From: a bacterium
Lineage (GTDB): Bacteria; 4484-113; JAFGCY01
Direction: 5' to 3'
Assembly: GCA_016932385.1 (NCBI GenBank)
Contig: JAFGCY010000067.1
Span: forward strand, 1-40,887
DNA length: 40,887 nucleotides
This document shows, piece by piece, positions 1 to 7,361 of this stretch (the first letter of the stretch is position 1; the number at the start of each line of letters is the position of its first letter). The position numbers and the translations under genes are program-made. The notes beneath the pieces were generated by a model. The model did not search any database. It saw only the letters and a list, made by a program, of their open reading frames with translations, and was not told the origin of the DNA.

Positions 1-493
1 CGGGGGCGATCCCGTACGCCGGTGCCGGATTTACGAAACACTACCTCACCTGCGCGCATCGGTTCCGCCAAGAAGTTCGAACTTCACAGATAATATAACA
101 GACACCATGAGGCAATGCAAGGAATAATATGGGACATATCACGGAATAGCACGGATTAACATTTGGCGGAGCGTAAGTTGTAAGCGCAAGCGTGAGTGGT
201 GCCGCTCGTTGAGTGCTGTTTGGCGCAAGGTTAAAGGTGAATGGTTAAAGGTTAAAGGGCTTTAAAAAGGGATCAGGGATAAGTGCTGTTGATATTTACT
301 TCCGCATCGTCTAGACAGCGCGCGATGAATTTGCTCATGCTCAGTACTGACCAACCGACCAGGCTGCGATTTCGATCCGATTTCTTTTTCTTCCCTTTTC
401 CCTTTTACCGTTAACCTTTAACCTTGTCACAATCCGGCACAATGAACGGCGCCGTCACTGGACTTGATCAAGGGCGCGGATGGTGCGCCACTG
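1..493. other. Gene-free left edge with AT-rich repeats
   Basis: I see no convincing gene here. The stretch lies downstream of the minus-strand ATPase gene and holds lower-GC DNA with TTAAAGG-type microrepeats (listed separately) and a short TAAGTTGTAAG word at about 174-184 that recalls the TTAAGT repeats near 24850 and 25570. No clear intrinsic terminator with a T-tract follows the ATPase stop. Confidence 0.6.
228..427. repeat. Inverted AT-rich repeat arms around a ~140 bp core
   Basis: The left arm at about 228-265 has three TTAAAGG units (AAGGTTAAAGG, GGTTAAAGG, TTAAAGGG). The right arm at about 395-427 holds the complement (CCTTTTACCG, TTAACCTTTAACCTT). The arms form an imperfect inverted repeat about 140 bp apart with no ORF between them. 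The layout matches the better preserved island at 24849-25587. Whether it is a mobile-element remnant is inference. Confidence 0.5.
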
Positions 494-3343
494 CTACGGT
501 GTCGGGCGGACGGCGACCGGCAGTTCGTGGACTTCCTGATGCTTCTCCAGGAGCCACTTGTACAGCCGCTGGTGGCAGGTCATGATCACGACCTGCGTCG
601 ACTCCGCCAGCTTGGTGATGTAGTCGAATAGAAGCGCCGCGCGTTCGTCGTCCAGCTCCTCCAGCGGCTCGTCTAAGAGCAGCGGCAGGCTGGTGCGGCC
701 CGAGGCCGTGCGCGCCATCGAGAGGCGCAGGGCCAGGGCGACCTGCTTCTGCGCGCCGGTGGACAGGTACGTCCACAGCTGCTCGGCGGGGATCGATGCG
801 GGCGCGCCTTCGACCGAAAGCATCAACTCCAGGTTCGAGCCGAGGCTGATGTCCTTGACGCCGGCGATCGGCGCCTGGATCAGGGTCTTGCGCAGCTCGC
901 GCTGGATCTCCGGCGCGGCTTCCTGGCCGGCGCGGCTGACCAACGAGTCGATCATGCGCCGCGAGACATCGAGCGCCTTCTCCCAGCGCTCCAGCAGCAC
1001 CTGGCGGTGCTGGGCCTGCGTGGTCCGCTCGTTCATCCGCTGCGCCTCGCGGTCGATCTGGCCGTACTTGGTCAGGTCGTCGCGCAGCATGTCGAGTGAC
1101 TGGCGCAGCTTGTCGCGCTGGCTCGAGGCCTCCTGGCGCGCGCTGATCAATTCGCGCAGGCGCGTGCAGGCCGTATCGAAGCCCTGCTGGGTCGAGGCCA
1201 GCTGGCTGAGCCGTTCCTGCTCGGCGGGATTGAGCTTGCCCCATTCGCGGCGGAAATCCGGCTCGCTCATCGCCAGGCCGCGGGTGGCCTCCTCGTAGAA
1301 CGTCGAGCGGTCGCTGGTCGAGCGCGTACGGTTGACGCGCAAGGCCACCTGGCGGAAGCCGTCGACCGCGCTTCTGAGGCCCTGCTTGAGCTGAGCGGCG
1401 AAGCCGACCGGCGCCAGCCGCTGCTCCAGCGCGGAGGCGTATTGGTCGCGCTGGGCGGTCAAGCGCTGCAGGTCCTTGCGGTTCTCGTCGATGCGCGCGC
1501 GCAGCGTCGCCAGCGTGTCCTGGGTCGGCGCCGGGCCGCCGATCGCCGCCAGCTGCTCGTTCAGCCAGCCCATGTCGACGCCCAGCGGGGCCAGCGGATG
1601 GACCTCGCTGATCGAGACCCAGGCCGTGTCGCGCCGGCTCTTGAGGATCTCCACGTCCCTGAGTGCCGTGGTGTACTCACGCATCTGCATGTCGAGTTGC
1701 GTGTATTCCAGGATGTTGTCGACCAGCTTGTCCCAGGTGTTGCGGTCGATCTCGTACAGCTCGATGAAGCGGCGGCGCTTGCGGTCCTGGGCGCCGAGCT
1801 GGTTCAGGCCTTCGTCGATCGCCGGCTTGATCACCTCGCGCAGTTCGACCGCGGCCGGTCCCGTCGCCTTGCGCATGCGCCAGTACGGGTACATCAGCAC
1901 GATTGCCACGACCAGGATTAGAGCCCAGATGATGTAGGGCACCCAGCCGAAGATGATGCCCAGGTTTCCCGCGAACGGTATCGGCAACCAGGAAAAGGCC
2001 GCCAAGCCCAGGCCGATGTAGAACGTCAGCGGCAGCTTGACCCGCGTCATGATCTGCAGGTCGGCGCGCCGCTCGCGCAACTCCGCCAGGTACTCGTTGA
2101 TCTTCATGTGGTCCTTCTGCCAGTCCATGATGGCAGTCAGGTTGGCGGCGTGCGGTTCGAACAACTTCTGCAATTCCATATAGCGGTTGCGGACGTCGGT
2201 CGGGATCTTGCCCTCGACCTCTTCCAGGCGCACCCGCGCCCGTTGGAAGTCGTTGTGCGCCCGTTCGACCTCGACCGCGGCTTCGCGCAGCTGCAGGGCG
2301 GCGGCGACCGAGGCGTCGCTCGAGCCGTGGCTCTTCTGCTCTTCCAGGAGCAGCTGCTGCTCCAGCTGCTTCATCTCGTCCTGGGTGTGGGTCAGCTCCT
2401 GCTCGACGACCTCCAGCTGCGTCGCCAGCTTGGTGACCTCCTGCTCCAGTTCGGGGGTGATTTGCATGTACTCGGGATGCGCCGTTTTCCAGTCTTCCTT
2501 CTCCGCCGGCGCTTCGTCCACCTGCCTGGCGACCTCGATCAGGTAATAGTTGCGGGCCAGCTCCAGGTGGTTGGCCTGGCGCTCCAAGCCCTGCACGACG
2601 CGCTCCTGCTGCTCCAGCTGGGAGCTGAGGGTATCGCGCTCGGTGATCAGCTCGCGGAACTCGCCCAGGCGCTGTTCCAGCTGCTTGCGCTCCAGCCCGA
2701 GGATGTCGAGCTCGCGCGTGATGTCGATCTTATGCTCTTTGATGGTCCGCGCCGGGCCGTTGTCGAGGTGGAACATCGGGGTTTCCAGCGAACCGAGAAG
2801 CCGGTCGACCTTGGCGACGTCGGGATTCTCCACCAGCTTGCCCAGGTCGCTCGTCACCATCTGGCGCAGGCTGCCGCCTCGGAGCGGCTCGACCAGGTTT
2901 TCCTGCAGCGCCGACAGCGACAGGCGGAACGACTCGCGGCTGAGGTTCAGAAGCTGCTGGCCGAGATTCCATTCGCCGTTTTTATTGACCTCGACGCGGT
3001 CGGTCAGCGTTTTCTGCGTCCGGTATTCGGACAGCTGGATGAAGTAGTCGTTGAAGCGCGCGCTGACCATCATCTCGCCGGGCCAGTTGGGCAGCTCCGG
3101 CTGGATCACCAGGCGACCCATCGGCTGGCCGCCGGACCAGGGCGTCCAGCGCTCGACGCCCTTGGGATCGCGCTGGCCGCGGGTGGCCAGGGGGCCGTAG
3201 AGCATCCACTCCAGGAAGGTCAGCAGAGTCGTCTTGCCGGCCTGGTTGCGCGAGATCCACAGGTTGAGGCCGTTGGAAAACTCGATCGGTTTCTCTACAT
3301 TGAGCACACCGAAGCGCGCCGCGTCTATCTGTAGGATTCTCAT
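494..3343 (-). CDS. YhaN/SbcC-like AAA ATPase with coiled coils and a central membrane hairpin
   Basis: This 949-residue protein is an SMC/Rad50-like ATPase of the YhaN type. The N-terminus reads RFGVLNVEKPIEF, with a Walker A SRNQAGKTT at about residues 31-39; the usual first Gly is Ser. Long heptad-rich coiled-coil arms follow, broken at about 437-490 by two hydrophobic segments, as in membrane-associated YhaN proteins. The C-terminus carries the signature-like LSTGAQKQVALALRLSMA and Walker B LPLLLDEPLEELDDE (about 886-900). The ATG overlaps the stop of the upstream phosphoesterase gene (ATGA) and has a GGAG site eight bases upstream, so the two are translationally coupled. In characterised Rad50/SbcC systems the ATPase drives a partner nuclease on DNA ends. 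Here the partner has lost most metal ligands, so the role is uncertain. Confidence 0.85.
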   Translation of the reverse strand: MRILQIDAARFGVLNVEKPIEFSNGLNLWISRNQAGKTTLLTFLEWMLYGPLATRGQRDPKGVERWTPWSGGQPMGRLVIQPELPNWPGEMMVSARFNDYFIQLSEYRTQKTLTDRVEVNKNGEWNLGQQLLNLSRESFRLSLSALQENLVEPLRGGSLRQMVTSDLGKLVENPDVAKVDRLLGSLETPMFHLDNGPARTIKEHKIDITRELDILGLERKQLEQRLGEFRELITERDTLSSQLEQQERVVQGLERQANHLELARNYYLIEVARQVDEAPAEKEDWKTAHPEYMQITPELEQEVTKLATQLEVVEQELTHTQDEMKQLEQQLLLEEQKSHGSSDASVAAALQLREAAVEVERAHNDFQRARVRLEEVEGKIPTDVRNRYMELQKLFEPHAANLTAIMDWQKDHMKINEYLAELRERRADLQIMTRVKLPLTFYIGLGLAAFSWLPIPFAGNLGIIFGWVPYIIWALILVVAIVLMYPYWRMRKATGPAAVELREVIKPAIDEGLNQLGAQDRKRRRFIELYEIDRNTWDKLVDNILEYTQLDMQMREYTTALRDVEILKSRRDTAWVSISEVHPLAPLGVDMGWLNEQLAAIGGPAPTQDTLATLRARIDENRKDLQRLTAQRDQYASALEQRLAPVGFAAQLKQGLRSAVDGFRQVALRVNRTRSTSDRSTFYEEATRGLAMSEPDFRREWGKLNPAEQERLSQLASTQQGFDTACTRLRELISARQEASSQRDKLRQSLDMLRDDLTKYGQIDREAQRMNERTTQAQHRQVLLERWEKALDVSRRMIDSLVSRAGQEAAPEIQRELRKTLIQAPIAGVKDISLGSNLELMLSVEGAPASIPAEQLWTYLSTGAQKQVALALRLSMARTASGRTSLPLLLDEPLEELDDERAALLFDYITKLAESTQVVIMTCHQRLYKWLLEKHQEVHELPVAVRPTP

Positions 3344-4521
3344 TCGGAAATCTCCACGGGTAAGCCTTTGCCGGTAAACAACAGCCAGCCCAGCCGGCGG
3401 GCCAGTTCGTAGACTTCGTGATCGGAGCCGGATTGGCTGGCCTCGGCCGAGCAGCGCTGCAGGTAGGCCGTCAGGAGCGAATCGGCCGGCAGTTGCGCCG
3501 GATTGACGCCGTCGAACAACAGGACCTCGAGGATGTCCTCGTCGAGGAAGAATACCTGCGAGCGCAGCTCCTCGATCGTCCGTTCCAGCTGCGAGTTCAG
3601 GTCGCGGTGCAGTTCGCCGCTGACCTTCAGCTTGTACAGGAAGTCCGGCGCGAGGTCTTCGCCCATCGACTCCAGGGCCTCGGCCAGCCGCGCCTGGTAT
3701 TGCTCGATATAGGGCGGGGGCAGCACGACATCGCGCTGCATCCAGCGGTACTTGGCGGTGTGATGGAACTGCAGGTCCGCGCCTTCGCGGGTCAGCATGC
3801 CGGTCAGGAAACCGCCGGGACCGCGGGCCTCCCAGTCGGCGATCTGCGGTGTACTGGCATAGGCCGCGGCGGCCTTGCCGTTACTGCGCTGCAGCTCGAT
3901 CTTGGCATGCATGCCGCCCAGGGCTATGTAGGTGTAACCCGTGGCCAGCAGCCGCTCGACGTTGATCTCGCGGCCGTTGTTATTGGAGTTTTCACTGGGA
4001 TTCCGCGCGAAGCGGCCGTCGTCGGCGCCGGCCAGCCGGCCGCGCAGCATCAAAACGGACAGCTTGTCCGGATTGGGGCGCGGCAGGTCCTGCAGGGGAT
4101 TCCTGAGCGGACCTTCGCTGACCTGGTGGGCCCGGCCGGTGATCGTGACGCGGTCCAGCTCGATCGACTGCCACTCCGACTCCATGAAAATCCGCACATT
4201 GCTGGGCGGTTTCAGGTAGACATAGGGGCAGTTGCCGCCGAACGCGTCCGTGTTGCCCGGCGCAATGATGAACATCAGCGTCGGGTAATCCGCCATTCGC
4301 TCATAAGCGAACCGCAACTGGCCGGCCGGATCGATGCCCTTCAGCGTATACAGGTCGCCGGGGATCAACACGGCCTCGCACTGCTGTTCATGAGCGATGC
4401 GAATCGCGTCGCACAACGCCTGCCGCGAGGCATCGCGAATCGTGCTTGCGACGTCACCGTCCAATCGAGAAAGCTTGATGCCCAGCCGGACATCGCTTAT
4501 CTGCGCAAATCGCCATTCCAT
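3340..4521 (-). CDS. Metallophosphoesterase-fold SbcD/YhaO-like protein with degenerate active site
   Basis: This 393-residue protein has the SbcD/YhaO/Mre11 layout, but its metal-binding histidines are replaced. The first motif is SDVRLG (D10, R12 instead of His). Motif two, IPGDLY, keeps D56. Motif three is GNTD, with T91 for the catalytic His of GNHD. The usual LxxHG strand reads VLMLRG (R160). The GHxH motif reads GGMH, keeping only H205. The two aspartates and one His are too few for the normal two-metal centre, so I infer it is inactive or altered and acts as a scaffold for the coupled ATPase. A TAAAAT box ends seven bases before the ATG, suggesting its own leaderless promoter, although the mevalonate genes lie only 31 bp upstream. 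Confidence 0.8.
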   Translation of the reverse strand: MEWRFAQISDVRLGIKLSRLDGDVASTIRDASRQALCDAIRIAHEQQCEAVLIPGDLYTLKGIDPAGQLRFAYERMADYPTLMFIIAPGNTDAFGGNCPYVYLKPPSNVRIFMESEWQSIELDRVTITGRAHQVSEGPLRNPLQDLPRPNPDKLSVLMLRGRLAGADDGRFARNPSENSNNNGREINVERLLATGYTYIALGGMHAKIELQRSNGKAAAAYASTPQIADWEARGPGGFLTGMLTREGADLQFHHTAKYRWMQRDVVLPPPYIEQYQARLAEALESMGEDLAPDFLYKLKVSGELHRDLNSQLERTIEELRSQVFFLDEDILEVLLFDGVNPAQLPADSLLTAYLQRCSAEASQSGSDHEVYELARRLGWLLFTGKGLPVEISE

Positions 4522-4527
4522 CCGGTT

Positions 4528-4533
4528 ATTTTA
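4528..4533 (-). promoter_or_regulatory. Putative leaderless -10 box (TAAAAT) for the phosphoesterase gene
   Basis: On the minus strand TAAAAT is followed by AACCGG and then the ATG at 4521, so the predicted +1 is the A of the start codon. No good -35 is visible. Support comes from the same geometry at 7362, 22608 and 25609. Confidence 0.4.
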
Positions 4534-4552
4534 GCCCATATCAAACCTAATT

Positions 4553-4984
4553 TTAACTATTTGGAACCACCTTATATCCGTACATCAGAATTCCCGCATG
4601 TCCGTCCTGCTGGATTTTGCGGAATTCGATCCGGACCGGCATGCCGATTTCAAGCTTATCCAGTGGAACATCCACGATTTGGGCGGTCAGCCGCGCGCCG
4701 TCGTCCATCTCGCAGATGCCCAGGGCATACGGGGCCTCGTCGCCGAATTGCGTTGGCGGGACGACAATGATTGTGTAGGTCAGCAGCTTGCCGGTGGTGG
4801 CGATGGTGCAGGGCTCCAGCGTGCAGTCGCACCACGGGCAGCAGGTCCGCCGCGGCGGGAAGAACACTTGGCCCGTCTCGCAATCGCACTTGGAATCGTG
4901 CTTGCATTCACACTTGATGCATTTGTTGCCTTCATAACGGTAGCGTTGCGGGGTTTCCCGCCAATAGCTTGGAATGAACGCCAT
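4553..4984 (-). CDS. Zn-ribbon/OB-fold (DUF35) partner of acetoacetyl-CoA thiolase and HMG-CoA synthase
   Basis: This 143-residue protein has the DUF35 layout: an N-terminal helix (FIPSYWRETPQRYRYEG), a rubredoxin-like zinc knuckle pair (CIKC at 22-25 and CPWC at 49-52 around FFPPR), then an OB fold (YTIIVVPPTQF, YALGICEMDDG, VRIEFRKI). In archaea this protein bridges thiolase and HMG-CoA synthase and helps pass acetoacetyl-CoA between them; the gene order here fits that role. The ATG directly follows the TAA of the thiolase gene. The oddity is a Cys-rich insertion (residues 26-38, with C27, C33 and C35) between the first knuckle and FFPPR. Ten Cys lie between residues 22 and 59, against the usual four ligands, so a second metal or disulfide is possible. 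Confidence 0.88.
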   Translation of the reverse strand: MAFIPSYWRETPQRYRYEGNKCIKCECKHDSKCDCETGQVFFPPRRTCCPWCDCTLEPCTIATTGKLLTYTIIVVPPTQFGDEAPYALGICEMDDGARLTAQIVDVPLDKLEIGMPVRIEFRKIQQDGHAGILMYGYKVVPNS

Positions 4985-6142
4985 TTAAACCACCTCCAGG
5001 ATGTGGCAGACCGTGCTGCCGCCCGAGCCGCCCATGTTCTGGGCCAGGCCGCGCTTGACGCCCGCCACCTGCCGCTCGCCGGCGGTGCCGCGCAGTTGGG
5101 TGACCAGCTCGTGGATCTGGCCGATGCCGGTCGCGCCGACCGGATGGCCCTTCGACTTCAGCCCGCCGCTGGTGTTGATCGGCTTTTTGCCGTCGCGGGC
5201 CGTTTCGCCGGCGGCGGTGGCCTGGCCGGCGGTGCCGCGCGCAAAGAAGCCCAGCGCTTCGATCACGCACAACTCGGCGATCGTGAAGCAGTCGTGGACC
5301 TCGGCGAAGTCGATCTCGTCCGGACCGACGCCGGCCATCTTATAAGCCGCTTCCGCCGCCTTGACCGTGGCGCGGAACTCGCAGAAGTCCGGCCGGTCGT
5401 GCAGGGCGATCCGGTCCGTCGCCGCCCCCATGCCGCTGACCTTGATCGGCGGGTTCTTGCTGAGATCCCGGGCCATTTCCAACGGGCAAAGAATCGCCGC
5501 CGCCGCGCCGTCGGTGATCGGGCTGCAGTCCATCAACCGCAAGGGGTCGGCGATCATCGTCGAGTTCATCACCGTTTCCAGCGACATCTTCATCGGGAAC
5601 TGCGCGTGCGGATTGAGCACGCCGTTGTCGTGGTTCTTGACCGCCACCTGGGCCAGCTGCTCGCGGGTCAGGCCGTAGCGGTGCATGTAGTCGCGGGCGA
5701 CCATCGCATAGAGCCCGGGGAACGTCGCGCCCTGGTAGACCTCGTACTCCGCGTCGGCGGCCGTCGCCAGCGCGTAGGTCGCGCCGCCGCCGTCGACGTC
5801 GGTCATCTTCTCGACGCCGCTGACCAGCACGATGTCGCTCAGTCCGCTGGCCACCTCGATGAAGCCGCTGCGCAGCGCCATGCCGCCGCTGGCACAGGCG
5901 CTCTCCACGCGGGTGGCGGGGACCGGGCAGACGCCCAGGTAATCCGCCAGCAGGCTGGAGAGGTGCTCCTGGCCGACGAACAGCCCGCCGGACATGCAGC
6001 CGACGTACATGCTGTCGATGTGGTCTACGCCGGCGTCGTTGATCGCGTTCAGCGCCGCCTCGACCCAGAGGTCCCGGAGGCTGCGCTCCCACAATTCACC
6101 CCATTTCTGAATGCCAATTCCGATTACTGCTACGTCGCGCAT
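4985..6142 (-). CDS. Archaeal-type acetyl-CoA acetyltransferase (thiolase)
   Basis: This 385-residue thiolase-fold enzyme condenses two acetyl-CoA into acetoacetyl-CoA. The nucleophilic Cys lies in [11 protein letters not shown] (C83). The C-terminal half holds the catalytic His motifs EVHDCFT and [10 protein letters not shown] and the closing NMGGSGG loop. Length and motifs fit the archaeal thiolase/SCP-x group that acts with DUF35 and HMG-CoA synthase, rather than the roughly 390-residue bacterial PhaA/AtoB biosynthetic type. It lies 8 bp downstream of the HMG-CoA synthase gene and abuts the DUF35 gene. Other thiolase-like roles, such as SCP-x-type beta-ketothiolysis, are possible in isolation, but the triplet makes the mevalonate role most likely. 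Confidence 0.88.
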   Translation of the reverse strand: MRDVAVIGIGIQKWGELWERSLRDLWVEAALNAINDAGVDHIDSMYVGCMSGGLFVGQEHLSSLLADYLGVCPVPATRVESACASGGMALRSGFIEVASGLSDIVLVSGVEKMTDVDGGGATYALATAADAEYEVYQGATFPGLYAMVARDYMHRYGLTREQLAQVAVKNHDNGVLNPHAQFPMKMSLETVMNSTMIADPLRLMDCSPITDGAAAAILCPLEMARDLSKNPPIKVSGMGAATDRIALHDRPDFCEFRATVKAAEAAYKMAGVGPDEIDFAEVHDCFTIAELCVIEALGFFARGTAGQATAAGETARDGKKPINTSGGLKSKGHPVGATGIGQIHELVTQLRGTAGERQVAGVKRGLAQNMGGSGGSTVCHILEVV

Positions 6143-6150
6143 ACTGCCTC

Positions 6151-7197
6151 CTACTTGGCCCTCTTGATCTTCTCGCGGTACTTGGCGTACTGGCCGTAGG
6201 ACAGGTACACCTTGTTATCGTCGAGCTGCGGGCGCGTCTGGGGCGCCAGTTTCTGCACGCTGGGCAGCCGCTCGGTGGCCTGCCAGACGAAGCCGTCGCT
6301 GCCCGAGCCGCTGCCGTAGCTGACCATCAGGATCTTGTCGCCGGGCTTGGCGACGTCGAGGATCGCGGAAAGGCCCATCGGCGAAGCGCCGCTGTAGGTG
6401 TTGCCCAGCCAGGGGCTGAGCCAGCCGGTCTCGCTCTGCGCCTTGGTGAATCCCAGCTTTTTGGCGGCGTTGGCCGGGAACTTGCCGTTGGGCTGGTGGA
6501 ACACGCAGTACGCAAAGTCCTCCGGCTTCATCGACGCCATCTCCATCAGCCGCGTGGCGCAGCCGTAGGTGTGCTTGAAGTACGCCGGTTCGCCCGTGAA
6601 GCGGCCGGCGTGCTGCGGGTAGAACTGGTACTCGCGCCGCCAGAAGTCCGGCGTGTCCGTGCAGAAGCTGTAGGTGTGCAGGCATTCCGCCACCACCTGC
6701 TCGGCACCCATGATGAACGCCGCCGAACCGGCCGAGGCACTGTATTCCAGCGCGTCGCCCGGCGCGCCCTGGCTGGTGTCCGCGCCGACGCCCAGGGCGT
6801 ATTTCATTTCGCCGGCCTTGACGTGGCTCATCGCCACGAACATGCTTTCACTGCCCGCCTTGCAGGCAAACTCGAAATCCGCCACGTGCACCGAGGGGGT
6901 TGCGCCGAGCGCTTCGGCGACCAGCGTGCCCGTCGGCTTGACCGCGTAGGGGTGGCTCTCCGAGCCGACGTACACGGCGCCGATCTCCGCGGGGTCGATG
7001 CCGGCGCGCTTGACGGCGTGCCGGGCGGCCTCCACGGTCATCGTGATCACGTCCTGGTCCGGTGAGGGAACGCTCTTCTCGTAAAGCATCAGCCCGCGTT
7101 TGTACGCTTCGGCATCCGCCCCCCAGACCTCGGCGATGGTTTCGAGCTTGATGCGGTTGCGGGGGATGTACGCACCGTAGCCTACTATTCCAACCAT
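6151..7197 (-). CDS. Hydroxymethylglutaryl-CoA synthase, archaeal type
   Basis: This 348-residue protein condenses acetyl-CoA with acetoacetyl-CoA to HMG-CoA, the committed step toward mevalonate. It starts [16 protein letters not shown]. It shows the general base Glu region [13 protein letters not shown] (E80), the acyl-accepting Cys in [12 protein letters not shown] (C112) and the His of [10 protein letters not shown] (H234). The length matches archaeal enzymes, which are shorter than animal or Gram-positive MvaS proteins. It is the first gene of the minus-strand run, with an AAGGAAGG ribosome site and a well-placed extended -10 promoter at 7252-7260. HMG-CoA reductase and the later kinases are not in the window, so I cannot show the whole pathway. 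Confidence 0.9.
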   Translation of the reverse strand: MVGIVGYGAYIPRNRIKLETIAEVWGADAEAYKRGLMLYEKSVPSPDQDVITMTVEAARHAVKRAGIDPAEIGAVYVGSESHPYAVKPTGTLVAEALGATPSVHVADFEFACKAGSESMFVAMSHVKAGEMKYALGVGADTSQGAPGDALEYSASAGSAAFIMGAEQVVAECLHTYSFCTDTPDFWRREYQFYPQHAGRFTGEPAYFKHTYGCATRLMEMASMKPEDFAYCVFHQPNGKFPANAAKKLGFTKAQSETGWLSPWLGNTYSGASPMGLSAILDVAKPGDKILMVSYGSGSGSDGFVWQATERLPSVQKLAPQTRPQLDDNKVYLSYGQYAKYREKIKRAK

Positions 7198-7220
7198 GTG
7201 CCTTCCTTTTGCAGTAGATC

Positions 7221-7250
7221 AGGGATTACTACCCTAGGGATTACTACCCC
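7221..7250. repeat. Tandem 15-bp repeat, each unit AGGG-N7-CCC(T/C)
   Basis: Two abutting copies of AGGGATTACTACCCT and AGGGATTACTACCCC differ only at the last base. Each has dyad-like ends (AGGG/CCCT). They lie just downstream of the predicted start of transcription (about 7245 on the minus strand) of the HMG-CoA synthase operon, where a repressor would act. The operator role is inference. Confidence 0.7.
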
Positions 7251-7251
7251 T

Positions 7252-7278
7252 ATGATAGCAGAATGTAGCTTAAGTCAA
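7252..7278 (-). promoter_or_regulatory. Promoter of the HMG-CoA synthase operon
   Basis: Read on the minus strand, TTGACT (7278-7273) is followed after 15-16 bases by an extended -10 TGCTATCAT (7260-7252). Predicted transcription starts near 7245, leaving a leader of about 48 bases with a Shine-Dalgarno site before the ATG at 7197. Confidence 0.6.
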
Positions 7279-7280
7279 AA

Positions 7281-7295
7281 CGATAATGGTTCTCA
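7281..7295. promoter_or_regulatory. Weak Fur-box-like 7-1-7 sequence
   Basis: CGATAATGGTTCTCA matches 11 of 14 informative positions of a TGATAAT-N-ATTATCA box. It sits between the divergent promoters of the mevalonate-type operon and the lipoprotein gene, just upstream of the minus-strand -35. A chance AT-rich match is quite possible. Confidence 0.25.
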
Positions 7296-7325
7296 ATTAC
7301 GTGCGCTAGCCGCGACAAAGCGGGA

Positions 7326-7355
7326 TTGGCTCGGTAGCGGCGGCGGTGCTAGAAT
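7326..7355 (+). promoter_or_regulatory. Leaderless promoter for the 7362 lipoprotein gene
   Basis: TTGGCT (7326-7331), an 18-base spacer and extended -10 TGCTAGAAT (7347-7355) place +1 on the A of the ATG at 7362. No ribosome-binding site could exist in such a transcript. Confidence 0.65.
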
Positions 7356-7361
7356 CGCGCG

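Noticed and set aside
2108-4770. Plus-strand ORFs opposite the ATPase and phosphoesterase genes
   Set aside because: They lack ribosome sites and motifs; the minus-strand genes have clear family motifs and ATGA coupling.
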